Assembly: GCA_033439765.1 (NCBI GenBank)
Contig: JAULSN010000001.1
Coordinates: forward strand, 8,432,001 to 8,496,000
Source of the DNA: Lasiosphaeria ovina
Taxonomy: Eukaryota > Ascomycota > Sordariomycetes > Sordariales > Lasiosphaeriaceae
Reading direction: 5' to 3'
DNA: 64,000 nt
Positions within the stretch are counted from its first letter, which is position 1. Each line of letters begins with the position of its first letter. The notes under the pieces are model-generated. The model was given only the letters and a program-made list of their open reading frames with translations, searched no databases and was not told the DNA's origin. The position numbers were made by a program, and so were the translations under genes. Positions 46,667 through 60,400 of this stretch are shown piece after piece.

Positions 46667-49600
46667 ATGGCCGACCACGCCACTGCTACTGCCGAGCCTT
46701 CAGCCGCCAGCCAGCTCTTGCAACAACACAACGCCGCAGGTTCGCACCACGTTTTCGTGGAGGAAGTTGAGGACGAGGAACTGCGCAAGCCCGTGACTTC
46801 CGCGGCGCCGTCTGAAGTCGAGGCCAAGCCGTCATGGGTGGAACCAATGTCGGCAAAAGCAGCTGGGAAGCAGAAGGCCCAGGCGCCGTCGGGACTGGAC
46901 ACCCAGTCGCATGAGCTGTTCCCGGAATTGGGCGGGCCCAAGTCCAAGGCCAATGCCGGCGTTGCGCCCATCTGGAGCGCAAAGAATAACGCAAATGGAA
47001 AGGCCAATGGCGCTAGCCCTGTCAATGGCACTCCGCGCAGCTCTACGCCGGCTTCTGGTATCACGACCCCAACCGGCCCGGCACTGCAGGGGCCACCGAC
47101 GCTGAACATCCCCGGCCGAAACATTGAGACCCTCTTCCTCGAGCCGCAACACGTTCTGCCACGGAACCAGCTGAAGCGGCCACTTCCCGACATCATTAAG
47201 GACTTGAATCGGAAGTCTCGGGCCAATGTCAACATGTCGACAACGGGCAATGGCAGACTCAGGTTTGAGGCCACAGGTCCTCAAGATGTTGCCCAGCAGG
47301 CACTGAAGGACTTGGTCTACCAAATCGGCACCAAGGTAGGAGCCTGTGTTTTGCCCTTTCTCGTGAGCATAGTTGGAGCTGATCCTTTGACTCGAGTAGC
47401 AATCTATCAAAGTTCCCATCCCTCAGTCGGCGAGGGCCCACATTATTGGCAAGGGCGGATCTACTATCAAGTCCCTGCAGGAGAAATCGGGCGCCAGGAT
47501 CCAATTGCCCAAGGTTGATGAGAGCCAGGGACCCATGGAAGATGACGATGATAGCATGATCGATGTCATCGTTGAAGGCAACGCTTTGTCGGCTGCCACA
47601 GCTCGTGATGCCATCCTGAAGATTGCTGGCGAACGAGCTGCCAGCGTTAACTCGCGGTTGAAGGATATCCCTGCCGAGTTTTATCCCTTCCTTGCCGGCC
47701 CCAAAAACTCTCTTGTGCACAAGCTCGAAGAAGATAAGGGGGTCCAGATTCGCGTGCCTCCCCATCATGCCTGGTCTTCTCAGCCCCCGACTGTACCAGC
47801 CTCTGGGGAGCGTCCGGTGTTTGCGCCCTCGTCGAATGAGAATCCCATCCACCTGGCGGGTGAACGCACCGCTGTTCAGGCCGCTCGTGCCGAGCTCGAG
47901 CGCAGGGCCGAGGAGCTTCGCCGACAGCTTGCTCTGGAACAGCTCTCGATTCAACGAGGCCGACATCAATTCATCATCGGAGACAGGGGCATTCCGGTAG
48001 ATGAATTCTTCGAGGACACAGGTTGCACCATTGTTCTCCCGAACGACGAGGATGACGACATAGTTACTATTATTGGTCCCCCAAGCCAGGTTCAGGCCGG
48101 TCTCGAGAAGGCTATGGATCTCGCCATGAACATGCAGTGTTCCAACATCGACATTTCTCGTTTCCATCGCCAAGCTCCCGGTGGCGCCTCTGCTCACGCC
48201 CGGAATGTCACGCGCTATCTCCGACAGAGAAAGGAGATTGAGCGATTGGAGAAGCTATATAATGTTCATTTCAACACTCCATTCTCCAACGAGGGCGCGC
48301 TTCCATGGGAGCTGTACTCGCGCGATGGCAAGGATGCGATCAGGGCTCAGTCAGAAATCAGGGGTCTGATGGACGGCCACCCTCCTTCCCGGATGTCTAC
48401 CGTCCCTGTCGACCCGTTTTTCCATCAGCACCTACGAAGCGAAGTTATTCCTCGCGTGAGACAGGACTACAGGGTTCAACTGGTCATGCCGGAGGCTTCG
48501 GACATCGACGCTCCCGTCCTCTTGGTATACGAAGGGCCTTCCAGCCCGGAGTCTTACGAAATCCCGCGAGCTCAACCCAGCCAAGCTGATGTCGGCGAAA
48601 TGCAGAAATACCTAGAAGAAGCCCGGAGGCACATTCAAGACCTACTTAGTCAGCAGGAATCGCTGACTGAGGCGTCCATCGATGTGCCCCAGAAGTTTCA
48701 CGACAAGCTCCGCAAGTTCATTAAGAAGGAGCAGGAGAACCGGGCGGCGAACCAAATTCCTGTCCGTGTGTCCAATCGTGGCGCAACAGTGAATTTCCGT
48801 GGCCCAAGCTCCGCTGTTCAATCTCTGGCTGAGAAATGCGTGGCTTTTCTCGAGCAAGAGAAGGAGGATGAGAAGGAGCGTGGCTTTACCCTCGAGTTCG
48901 AGTTTCCCCAGAAGTTCGCCAATCATCTCATTGGCAAGGGCGGGAGCAACATTCGCGAGCTCAGGGATAAGTTCGACGTTGATATTCAAGTCAATGATGG
49001 CAAGGTCGAGCTGAAGGGCCCCAAGGCTAAGGCCGAAGCAGCCAAGAGCCACATTCTTGTTCTTGGCCGCCAGCTACAAGACGAGGTCACCCATGTCCTC
49101 AAGATTGACCCTAAGTTCCATCGGGAGCTAATTGGTGCTCAAGGCGCTCAGATCAACAGGCTGCAGACGCGATACAAGGTTCTGATCTTCTTCCCCCGCA
49201 CGGCGAAGAGCGGCAAGGATGATGAGTCCGTTGCAGAGGGCTCCAGTGATCCTGGTAAGCCCCGCCGTCAGCAAGCTCCTGACGAGGTTATTGTCCGGGG
49301 ACCCAAGCGAGGTGCCGACGAAGCTCGGGATGAGCTCCTCTCGCTTTTGCAGTACCTGAAGGACACTTCATTTACGGCCACCGTTTCGGTCCAGCAAAAG
49401 CAGCTGCCGTCCTTGATTGGATCCGGAGGTGCTGTTATGGATCAGTTTCGCCAGGCTACTGGCGCCAAGATTGATATCCCCAGTGCGAGAGACACGGTAG
49501 ATGGCTTGGTGGACATCTTGATCAAGGGCACCAAGACACAAGTCGCCGCCGCTAAGAAGGCTATCGAGGAGAAGAAGGCAATCTTCGATGACACTGTAGT

Positions 49601-50688
49601 CAAGACTATCGACGTTGACCGGAAGTATCACAAGACGCTTATTGGCGCTGGTGGTGAGTTAAAGCAATCATTTGGTCCTAGCCAACGGGTAGCCTACTAA
49701 CCAAATTATAGGTTCAAATCTCCGCGACATTGTGGTCAAGGCAGGCGGGTCTGACGACAGACGGGAGCTTGCACGCACCATCCAGTTCCCTAAGCAGGAC
49801 ACAGACGGCAACACCATCAAGGTCGAAGGCCGGAGCGATGTTGTGGATAAGATCGTTGCACACATTCAAGCTTTCGTATCCCAGCGCGAAAGCCAGGTGG
49901 CCGAAGTCCTTGAGGTGGCTCCGGAGAAGCATAGGTCCCTAATTGGCCGCGGAGGCGATATCAAGCGGAGCCTCGAATCACAGTTCAAGGTCTCGATCGA
50001 TGTTCCCCGGCAAGGCAGCGGTCATACGGGCGTCAAGATCACCGGCCAATCCGGAGATGTTGAAAAGGCTAAGACTCATATCCAGTCTCTGGTCAAGGAG
50101 CAACAAGGCGAGACGGTCCAGGTTCCCCGCGCCATGCACCATGCCGTTGCCAACAACGGCCAGTTCTTCCGGAAACTGAAGAGCGATTGCCACGTCACTG
50201 TCGACCATGCCGGACACTCTACCCCGCCTAAACCCGCGGCGCCATCTAATGCTCGTGTCAACGGCGGCGCGCTTCCGCTGATCACAGATGATACCGATGC
50301 GGCTGCGGATGTTCACTCTTGGAACGTTGTGGAGAGCACGTCGACCGAGGAGGGCGAGATTCCGTGGGTTCTGCGTGGCTCGCCGGAGAACATTGAGAAG
50401 GCAAAGAAGGCTATCGACGCCGCTCTTGAACAGTCAAAGAACCAGACTGCTACTGGCTATTTGATCTTACCTGACCCCAAGACGTACCGCTACGTCATCG
50501 GCCAGGGCGGCAGCAAGGTCAACTCGATCCGGAAGCAAAGCGGGACCAAAATCACTGTCCCCCGTGACCAAAACAAGGGCGAGGCAATCGAAGTAATCGG
50601 TACCAAGGAGGGTGTTGAGAAGGCCAAGGATCTTATCTTGGCTGCGGTTCGGGAGGGCATCAACAGCAGCAGAGCGCCGCGAGACTAA
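46667..50688 (+). CDS. scp160: Multi-KH RNA-binding protein (Scp160/vigilin)
   Basis: Three exons: 46667-47335, 47400-49653, 49712-50688; 1299 aa, phases consistent, close to the size of Scp160/vigilin. The start is MADHATATAEP. After a disordered N-terminus come about a dozen KH-type repeats. Canonical G-x-x-G loops are seen in several (IIGKGGSTI, LIGKGGSNI, LIGAQGAQI, LIGSGGAVM, LIGAGGSNL, LIGRGGDIK, VIGQGGSKV). Others are degenerate (FLAGPKNSL, FIIGDRGI, AVANNGQF), as is usual in vigilins. The second intron cuts a G-x-x-G loop. Scp160 binds polysomes and the ER surface, affecting translation efficiency, ploidy and mating signalling in yeast; a similar role is inferred. Confidence 0.93.
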
Positions 50689-51495
50689 ATAGCTTCTTTT
50701 TTTGTGGTTGCCCGTTATAGTTGCCATGTTCTGTAGCTTGGGGGTCAGCACATTTAAAAGATTAGTCGCGCAAATTTAGTTCGGTAGTTGCTTGAGATCC
50801 AGGTTGGAGGATATGAAGAATGTATTTGTCTATAGCGATGCGTGCCCGCAGGAGACAGAAAAGAAAGGGGGGGAAAGGGTGAAATCCTAGCCATGTTCAG
50901 CAAGATTCTTTCTCTTTTGTTGCTACTTTAACGAGGTTTGATGGGAGCGCGAAAAAGGCTAGGTTCCTCGGTTATCGTAATGGTCTAGAGAGATTGCGGG
51001 GGGGGGGGGGATTTGTTGAGCGAGATGACAATGGCCAGAAATCAAAAGCGGGTTCTCGACACAGGTTCTTATTTATGGACGATTGAGGAGGTGGGCGGGA
51101 ATTAAAGGCTGTCGTTTTCCTGTGCTCTGCGTCAATCGTCGACACAAAAATCCATGCGTCTTCCTAGTATATCTGTCTTCCTGTTTTTCTTGCTGTGCGC
51201 ATGCCGGAGATGAGGTAGGCAGCGAAACCAGTCTGGTCACTGCAGACATATTGCTGGTACCACTTGCCAGAGGATTCGGACCACGGAGAGACTAGAAATT
51301 GAGCTGGGAATGAAGATTAATATTTAGCAGTTTATTTGTTTTTACTGATTCTAATTCGAATCCGCTCCATCGAGAATCTCCTCACGCACCCCTGTTTCTA
51401 CATCTCTATGTTCATATTTGGGGAGTGGGATGAGGTTTTCCCAATCTTCATGACCTGAACAGCTCACACAACCCCTTTTTACAGCAATTTTATGA
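50689..51495. other. Convergent intergenic spacer
   Basis: 3' flanks of the Scp160 gene and the Ataxin-10 gene. A run of G (about 13) at 50999-51011. No supported gene. Confidence 0.5.
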
Positions 51496-54400
51496 CTACA
51501 TAAAGTCCTCATCCTCGGTCTCATCTGCATCGATACGGCGGCCCATAGCCAGCCGCGCCGCCTCGTCCGCCAGAGTGATCATATCGCGGAGCAACTCCTC
51601 GGAACGGTTACGGGCCGCCTGGGTTGTGGTTATGGGCTGGGCTGGGGACGACTGGATCGGAGGTAGGGTGTTATTGCTAGCGGTGTTCCTGAGGTCATCC
51701 ACCAGCAGCGCCGCAGTTGACGATGCCAACGAGGGGAGGGCTAGCGAGCTAGCTTTATTCGCTGGCCGCGATACTGTACTGCCATTATTGCCACCCCCAC
51801 CCCCAGCCCCACTGTGTGATCTCAGCTGGACCTTGACCTCGACCCCAATGCCGTCGATCCTCAGGCTTGCTGTGGGGGCGGGGGCAGGCGAGAGCTGTCC
51901 GCCTGCTGCGGGCGCTGAAGACTGAGGTCGAAGCTCCGGTGGCGGCGTCATGGCGACCAGCTCACGAAGGAAGTTGTTCGCTGCGTCGGAGCCGTCCATC
52001 AGCCATTTGAGACAGATCTGGACGCGTTCCCGAGCATAGCGGTTATGGTCATCGTAGACACAGCAGTTGAGCAAGCTGACGATGCCCTGATGGTGGAGGA
52101 TTTGCGCCTGGACTGTTGGGTTTCCAGGGCTGCTCTGTCCGGGTGGCGGCTGGAGGAGTCCAGCGAGGATGTGCAGGATCTTGCCCTTGATGTCCGACCA
52201 TGGAAATTTGTGTGCAGGGTCTTGCAAGGGCGGGGGTGGAGGCGGAGGCGGAGGCGGATGCTGTGAATCTCCATCGTCACGTCTTTGGCTGTTAATGGGA
52301 GTCTCAGAGGGGCTGGGGTCGGGGGTCTGCTCATTGGTTGAGTGGTTGGCCAGGTCAACTAGCGGTTTCTTTGCCACACCTGCCTCGAGGCCCTTTAACA
52401 AGACCAGAAGCTCATAGGCAGCTTCCCACTCAATAAGATATTCGCGCGTCTCAACAACCTCGTTCACTGTGGTCAAAAGCTCCAGGAACTGCTCAAGACC
52501 ATCCTTGGCACGCTCCATGTCCCAAGTGTCGACGGGAAAGTCAGCAGGATCGCACTTTCCTTTGAGAATCTGCTCCTGGAGGTGCATCAGGGTAGTGCAG
52601 TCTGGCACGATGCGGCACCGGAACTGGATGAACAAGAAATGAAGGAGCTTGACGTCGCGCAGATGCTCCTTAGAGTCTGGGGAGGGCGGGTCCGCGTTCC
52701 TGGCCCGGAACATGTTGTTGACCAACCTCAAAAGCACTGTCTGCGCTGGCGAGATGATGTCTTTGGGAATCCGCAAGGACTGCCACGCGTAGGGAATCAG
52801 GGCGCTGTGATGGATGGCCTCGACAATTTGTGTTGTGAGTTGGAAAATAAGCGACTGTTCGTTCTTCTCCCAGACAGCAATGAAGACTAGGATCTCCCGG
52901 AGAAGGCTCCTCCCGCACTCGAGAGCCAGGAACATTCTGCACCGCGTCTTTTGCAGGTTCTCCCCGGCTCTGGTAAGCGCAAGCCCTGCGTTGTCGAGGA
53001 TGCACGATTTGACGATCATGTGGAGTGCCTCGATCTGCTTAGGGTCGAGAATGTTCGGCACCTCTGTCAGGAGGCCGCTCATAAGCCCCTCGCCGTACGG
53101 GTCGTCATCGTCGACGTCTTCTTCCTCAATCATGTCATCGTTGTAGTCCTGGGAATAGGCACGGCCGTCTTCGTGCTCTTCCTCAGCAGCGACATCGGGA
53201 GGCACCGGGGCCTCGGTAGAGTACACGGAGCCTTCACGCTTATCTGTGCGGTACGAGTGCGCGTAGCGGTAGACGAGAGTGGCCTTGCTATTCTCGGTCC
53301 TCTGCTTTGCAAACTCAACCAGGGGCATGGGAACAGCCCAACCATCGTAATTCGGGTCCCGGACCTTCAGCCACCACGTATCAACCTCCCTCGACACGCG
53401 GCCATAGGCGCGGTCCTGCTCGAACTTGTCGGGCTCGTCCTCTTTCCAGTGCGGGATGATCTTGGCGTCGTCTTCTTCATCGCCGGCCCGCGTTCGAATC
53501 GTCCCCTCGGGCAGCCAGTTCCAGGACAGCGGGGATATGGGCGACAAGTTGCCGGGTAGGAAGCCCCTTGACGCCAAAGTCTCCTCGTATTGGATTAGAA
53601 GCTGGCGGGCCTTGTCGCACACCCTCGAGTTCCGCTCGATCCAGTTCTGGACCTCGATCTTGGCGACCTCTGGGCGGAAGTCTCCAGCCCCGGCATTGGC
53701 CTCCTCCTCCTCACCCGCAGTCTCGTCGTCGAAGAGCGCAGTTGACCAGAAAGACGTCTTGTTTCTGTCATTTTTAGCAATCCAGTTGTGCGCCTGCTGT
53801 AGGCATGTAACAAGAAGCTTTTTGTCTAGGGGGTGCGCGTTAGCATTTGAGTGGGTATATATGCCTGCGCGAGGGAGAATCTTACACAGTTCGGTAATCT
53901 CGCCCAGCCTGAGGCGAGCACCCTCCTCGAGGATGTCGCCGTCGTAGGCCTTGTTGGTCACGTTAACACAGAGAATGATGGTCTGGTAGAGCATCTGGTC
54001 GAACTGGGCTGCCGCACACAGATCCTGGGCGACCTCGGGCTCGGGCACAACTAGCAGGTTTCTGGCAATATGCATAAGCTTGATGAGCAGCTGGAGATCC
54101 TCTTTGAGAGACGTGTAGTTCTTGGTGATGAGTGCAGTGCTCTCCTGGGGGGTTGCGCCCTTCTCGGGGTCATTCAGGGTGGCCAACGGGCCGATGGAAC
54201 GCGTGGTCAGGCTTGGAATGGCAGCAGCGAAGTCCTTGGTCAGCCAGATCCAGATTTCCACGCTGCTTGACAAAGTCTCCCTAGACAGACACTCGGCATT
54301 AGAATCTCGGCAAGCTAGCTATCTTTTGCTCGGACCAGAGCAGACTAGACCAACCTGACGTCTTTGAGATTGTGCGTCTTCTCAAGCGTTCGGGAAAAGA

Positions 54401-54611
54401 ACTTCGTGACCATGGCCATGGTGCGAGGTCCGATGGCTGGGTCCAACTTCAGCCACCCTTCATAGCAGCTCATGGCCGTTGTGAAGCACAGCTCCTCGAT
54501 GGAGATGAGACGACGGCCTTCGGTAGCTTCGGCCGCCGTTGTTGTCGTCGCCGCCGCCGCCGCCGCCGCCGCGGCACTACCCTGGTCCGGGGGCATTGGG
54601 GCGCTCGACAT
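51496..54611 (-). CDS. Ataxin-10 homologue (Ctr86-like)
   Basis: Three exons: 54611-54355, 54280-53886, 53825-51496; 993 aa. The N-terminus has an Ala/Thr run, then helical repeat-like sequence (EELCFTTAMSCYEGWLKLDP). An acidic loop (DDMIEEEDVDDDDPYGEG) and a long Pro run (about 52.2 kb) interrupt the fold. The conserved C-terminal Ataxin-10 domain includes ILAGLLQPPP, VSLLNCCVYDDHNRYARERV, QICLKWLMDGSDAANNFLRE. A Ser/Pro tail ends in DETEDEDFM. Human Ataxin-10 is an armadillo-like protein linked to cytokinesis and cilia; the yeast counterpart Ctr86 is essential and poorly understood. The 60-nt intron 53885-53826 (GTAAGA, TGCTAAC, CTAG) is a multiple of three without stops, so the frame stays open if unspliced. 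Confidence 0.87.
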
Positions 54612-55609
54612 GTCTGCTTAGCTTCCTCTTTCTTCTGCCTGTCTATTCCCCTATCAAGGCTACAGCAGGTTACCTGCTGGCCTGTCTAATAGTCGGCCTG
54701 CGCTGAGTGGCACAGATGCACTGCACTGTCCTACCCGAGGTGGACCCCGTCGAGACAGCTTTTGGCTTTGCAAGCGTCGCAAAGAGAACTGACTACCCCA
54801 GGTAAGGTAGGAGGGAGAATGTCAGGAAGGAACAGAAACTAAAAATGATCGTCGCCGGCTGGTGATTTTCTCAGCAAGCAATCGACTAGAAAATCAATGC
54901 TATCCTATCTCGGTTAGTATGGCGGCTGCTTGAGTAGTGGTTGCAACTTGTAAGCTCTGCCTGTATTGAGAGGTTGAAAGATGAATTTATTCCATGACAC
55001 GGGCAGGCTAGCTTCACCTGGCTACACAGTAATAACTTAGGTAGCAGCCTGATGGCCTGGCCTGTAAATTTTTTTTAAAAAAAAAGGCCCACTGCCCAGC
55101 CACGGTTTGGGGCGAACGGGGCCTGTGGCTGTGGGTCTGCCGAGCTACGTACAGTAAGTACATACCTTTAATTCGGGCTTGACTTCGGCTGACTGCAGGG
55201 GCCGGGATACGCCATTCAGGGATCTCTCAACGTCGTCGCAGTATGTAGCGGGGTAAAATTCCAACACGACCCCGCGGAAGATTTCAAATTCAGCGCAAAG
55301 GTGAAGGGAAGTGTTTGTGTGGTCGGCGGTGGCGGGCGCAACCCAGGCGCTGGTGAGATCACATCGAGTACGACTCCAGTATTACTGTGTAGTAAGTGTA
55401 TGCCAGTGCAGTCCTGGACGGCAAGGACGACGGATACATAACTGCCCGCTTACCTTATCTCTCTCAACCTACTTACCTTAAATAACTTGGAAAGCAAGAC
55501 TCGAATCCCCGTAAAACCTTTGACCGCTGTAGACACCTTCCTCATCCTTCAACTTTTTTCTTACTATCCCCGAAGGCTTCCGCTTCAGTACTCTCAGGCC
55601 TCTCTCGCG
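54612..55609. promoter_or_regulatory. Divergent promoter region, Ataxin-10 and MTAP genes
   Basis: About 1 kb between outward-facing starts. Includes a T8A9 tract (55069-55085) that could act as a nucleosome-depleting poly(dA:dT) element, and several TTACCTTA-like motifs. No coding region supported. Confidence 0.45.
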
Positions 55610-56687
55610 ATGGCTTCTCTCCCAGACCACTTCGACAGTGAGCGTTTCCCCCCTTCCCTCCCTTATCAGTCCCGCATTGGCTGGCCTCACCTACTAGCCT
55701 CGCTTGACCTAGACCTAGTGGTCCGCTTGTATTACAACCCATTAGCCGGAACATCTCACTGACCACCTCCCCTCCCCGTCTTGTCCCTCAGGACCCGTCC
55801 GCATCGCTGTCATCGGCGGCACCGGCCTGGGCAAGATCGACGGGTATACGCCCATCGCGTCGCTGGATGTGACGACGCCATGGGGCAAGCCGTCGTCGCC
55901 CATCTTGATCCTCGAGCACGGCGGCGTTCCCATCGGCTTCCTCGCGCGCCACGGGCTGTACCACCAGCTGGCGCCGCATGAGGTGGCTGCGCGCGCCAAC
56001 ATCGCTGCGCTGCGGTCGCTCGGCGTGCGCACCGTCATCGCCTTCTCGGCCGTCGGTTCCCTGCAGGAGGAGATCAAGCCCATGGACTTTGTCGTGCCCG
56101 ACCAGATCATCGACCGCACCAAGGGAATCCGGCCCTTCACCTTCTTCGAGGGCGGCGTGGTCGGCCACGTCGGGTTCGCGGATCCGTTTGACGCCGGCCT
56201 AGCCGCCACGGTCCAGCAGTGCGCCGCGGCGATGCGCGGCGACGGCGTGGTCCTCCACTCGGGCGGCACCGTCGTGTGCATCGAGGGCCCCCAGTTTAGC
56301 ACGCGCGCCGAGAGCAACATGTACCGCTCTTGGGGCGGGTCCGTCATCAACATGAGCGCCCTGCCCGAGGCGAAGCTGGCGCGCGAGGCCGAGCTGGCCT
56401 ACCAGATGATCTGCATGGCCACCGACTACGACTGCTGGCACACGACCGAGGACGTCGACGTGGCCATGGTGCTCAAGTACATGGAGGCTAACAGCAAGAA
56501 CGCTAAGCATCTCGTCGGTGCCGTACTCGACCAGCTGGCCGCGCAGGAAAATAGCGACAAGGTCCTGGCTAAGCACTGGGAGGGCAGTGCCCAGGGCGCT
56601 GTCAAATTTATGACCAAGCCTGCCGGGAGGGACCCCGAGGCCATGAAGCGCATCGAGTACTTGTTCCCCGGTTTCTGGGAGAACTAG
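55610..56687 (+). CDS. S-methyl-5'-thioadenosine phosphorylase (MTAP)
   Basis: Two exons, 55610-55637 and 55792-56687; 307 aa. The first exon codes only MASLPDHFD plus one base; the second opens RPVRIAVIGGTGLGKIDG. PNP/UDP-phosphorylase family class 2 marks: phosphate-binding GGTG, LEHGG...ARHG, FSAVGSLQEEIKPMDFVVPDQ, IEGPQFSTRAESNMYRSWG, INMSALPEAKLAREAELAY (purine/ribose pocket) and MATDYDCWH. The enzyme splits methylthioadenosine with phosphate into adenine and methylthioribose-1-phosphate, the first step of the methionine salvage cycle (Meu1 in yeast). The length is slightly above the human enzyme. Very GC-rich codon use in exon 2, matching other housekeeping genes here. Confidence 0.95.
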
Positions 56688-57419
56688 TGACGGCGGCCCC
56701 GAGACCAACCAAAATTCAGATGTCTTCTCTCGCGTTTTGCAACGATTTCAACACTTTAATTTCTTTTTGCATAGCTCGTGCCAGGCGTCTCAAGACGGAA
56801 CAAGCACGGGAGGGACAGAAACATAGACAGACGTAAAGGCAGGCTACGACATGATACGACATGACAGCGCAATATCGAGAGCGGCGGGTTGAGCAGATAT
56901 CGTTGATTTGGAATATCATGGGAAACTTGGCGTACTTTTATTTGGTAGCCGCAGAGTTAGCCCCATTCGCAATAACACGATATCAGTCAACCAGAAGAGC
57001 GTTGAATTTCTTTGTGATTGAATGCAATCCTCCTTAATTTTTCCGCCCCATATGCCGGTTGCCTATCTCAAGGTATCCATGAATACAACATGTAAATACA
57101 GCCAAAAAAAAAAAAAAAAAAAAGTGAGAATATGCATTTCCCGTCTCTCCTTATCCGCCGCCGCCCTTCAAAAAAGCTCCCAAGCCAAGACCAAAGAGGG
57201 CGAGAGATGATTTCATGCGCCAGAAACGCCGCTGAGGAAGGAGGAAAGAGGAAACCAGGAAAAATGGAAAGAGACTAGACAATGGGAAGAAAGTAAAAAT
57301 GCCAACTACCCTCACGCCACCGCCCGGAAGAGCAAAGAACAAAACTCCCCGCTGGAAACCACAATATATGATATTTTCCTTTTCGTAATCTCGCCGCCGA
57401 CCACACGCGGGCCGTCCCG
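56688..57419. other. Convergent intergenic spacer
   Basis: 3' flanks of the MTAP and Med13 genes, with a run of 20 A at 57104-57123. No supported gene. Confidence 0.5.
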
Positions 57420-60400
57420 TCACATTAGTAGATAGAGTACGCGGACGGCCTTTTCCGCCGCGGCCACATGCCACGGGCGGGCGTCCGTGTCGCGCTCGAC
57501 GATGCCACGGGCCCTGGCCAGGGTGCCGAGACCCCTGAAATACATGAGCAAGTCGCGGAGCAGCGACTCGTGCACGCGCGGGTTGTTGCCGTCGTTGTGG
57601 ATGACGTTGACCTCGATGGCCACGGGGGCGTCGTCGGGGCGGTGGCCGCCGCGCTTGATGAGGTAGCCGCTGGCCAGGGCCGGGTTGAGGTCCGTCAGGG
57701 AGGTCGAGTTGTTGAGGCGGTGCGAGACGACGACTCCCCACGTCGTCTCGGTCACGTCGATGAGCGTTGTGTCCACGTCGGGCTCCGTGGCCGAGTTCTC
57801 GCCGCCGGGCGTCGTAGCGCCGATCCCGCCGCTGGTGGCTCCCATCGGCGTGGAGGGGTTGCCGCCGCCGCCGCTAACTCCGCTCTGGTCTGGGGAGACG
57901 ATCGAGGTCTGCGGTGTTGAGACGGGCGTGGTATAAAACACAGAGGGGGCCGTGAAGGGGATTTTGACCGACGGCGGGATGAGCTGTAGCGACGGATTCG
58001 TGTCCACGGTCACGAGCGTCAGACTAACGTTCGCTCGAGCATCTCCATTCGGCTTCGCTAGGCCGACCCAGAACTCGGTTTCTTGTTGGTCCATGGGCCC
58101 GCACTTGGCGACTATGATCCGCCAGTGCACCTTAAGAGCCGAGATGAAGTCAAGTGTCGTCTCCCATATCTCGCGCACAACCTCTGTCAGGTGTCTTGAG
58201 AGAGGCTTGCCTCGCCGTCCCAGGCAGTATGAGGCCGTCATTTGCTTACTTCCACGGTTGTCTGTCCATGCCGCTGTGACCCAGCGCTCATCCACGCTTT
58301 GTGCATACGCTACATGGATGTAGGTGTTCTCTAGGAGGAGATTTGGCGAGGGGCTGCTCGTCAGTTTGAAGTCTACCGTTCGCGGTAGGGCTCGCTCGAG
58401 CATAATCGCGGGGGCCGGCATCGAGCCGCCAAAGAGGGTGCAGCGGTCATACGTCTCGATGCAGAGCCTTATATAGTCAGCCGGAAATAGTACCACTAAA
58501 GACGTCTCTGAGGCCAGATGCCCGAGCGGTACCAGCTGGAGGACAAGCTCGTTCGTGATCGGCTTCTTCCTTTCCGACATCACCCGTTTGTAGTGTTCGA
58601 AGAGTTCCTGAAAAGCAGCACAAGAATCCACAATCGACCTGGGATTTTCTGCCGAATACACAAAATATACGACAAAGTTCTTCTCGGTTATGGCTGTGGC
58701 CGCCAATGCTTGAGCCAACCTCGCCATATTCTCAGTGGCCGCCGAGGCGTCCCGAGGCGTATTAGCCCCGGGAGACACCATATCCTGATGATAGTCAGCG
58801 GCAAATGGGAGCAGACCACCCACTATGCCATTGACGGTTGGTAGCGCTACAAAGACCCCCAGTTTGAGCGACTCATATGTGCTTCGTATTCTTTCCACAA
58901 AAGCGAGGGCGCTGCCTTGTAAACCCTCCATCTGGGGAAACACGCATATAGAGACAATGTCCTTGGGACCTTGCGAAGGTCCGAGACCCAGTGTTTCCCA
59001 GAAGGACACTGCCGATGGCAACACCGAGAGCTGGGTTTCGTAGCGGCGAATCTCAATGTGAGGAGTAGGAATCTGAAAGATGTTGGGCCGAACCAGCTCC
59101 TGACCGGCTGGCCTTGGCGGAACACGGTTCGGCGGCCCCAGTGATGGCACATCCTGCACCTCGATGAAAGGCCGAAGCTGGCATTCCATTGCACCTGCAA
59201 GGGTTCTTGGCAAAGCCTTCTGCAACCCCTGCACCGAATACCGGATTGCGTTGACCAAGCATCGGCGCGCCTCTTGAGTTTCGGCGCATGGACGTTGGTA
59301 GGCCAGTTTGAGCAGACCCGAGCCGGCCTGCTCGGTGAGAACTTGGGCAACCGTAATGAAGGCATCATCCGAACCCGGGGAGCGGAGGGGGACGGGCTCC
59401 GGGTCTGCAAAATATCTCGTCATAGACAGTTCGGGAACTTCAGGGATCGACAAGCGGGAAAGGTCGATGGACCCATATCCGGGCGAGTCCGCCGACGTGT
59501 TCTCCAGGTCTTTGAAGGAGGCCGCCATTGATACAACATCGTCATCCTGGCGTCGTCTTACCACGCTAGACTTCTCTGGAGAGGAGGGGTCGCCAGACAT
59601 GTCGCTGGCATTATCGTCTTCTGAAGACCAGCTGCTCTCCGACTCGGAAAGATCATCAGGCCTCGCCGGGCTACTCTCTAGGCCGCCGTTAATTCCGCCG
59701 TTAATCTTTGCCAGAAGAAGGCCAATGCTTGGCGGCAAACTCTTGAGGCTCTTTCGTTGCTTTACAGGCTCCAGCATGCCACCTGGTGTGAGGGGGTTCT
59801 CCCTTTCAACACGTTTGTCTTTCTGGGCCTTTAAAGCCGGAATCGTGTAGTCATACGGCCCGCGCTCTTGGTATCTTTTGTTTACGAGTGACAGAGATGG
59901 ATCAAAGTCCACCTTTTCGAACACACTGCCACGCCGTGGCTGGGTGTTCTTGCCAGGATATCTGGGTGGCATTGGCGCGTGGGTCGACGCCCGGATGCGC
60001 TTATAGACGGTTTCCGGGTTGAAGGGGCTTGGGTGTCTTTTTATTCCCAGTGTTGAATTCATGTTGTAGCTCTCCAGGTTGCTCAGCTGCCGGCTTTCTT
60101 CGGCGAGAGTGCTTCGAGCGTGCTTTAACTCGGGCTTTGTGAACTCGGGCAATGCAGGGCGGTTATTAGGTCTGGCCGTTTCCGCACCGCCGGAATTGCG
60201 GGAAGATCCTTGGATTGCGTGGCTTATACTTGCCGACATATCCCTCGCTAACCCCATCTCGGGAAGAACAGAGAGATCGACGTCGGCTCCAAGTGGTTGC
60301 TCGTCAAAGAAATTGAAGTCGGCATCGGTGAGCTCATTGTCCTCAAACAAGTTGTCGCCCAAATCACCAAACATGTTTTCCCCTTCGAGGAATGCTGCCC

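Noticed and set aside
47259..48197. 312-codon open frame antisense to the Scp160 gene
   Set aside because: Lies opposite confirmed KH-domain coding sequence; composition is that of a shadow frame, with no recognisable domain.
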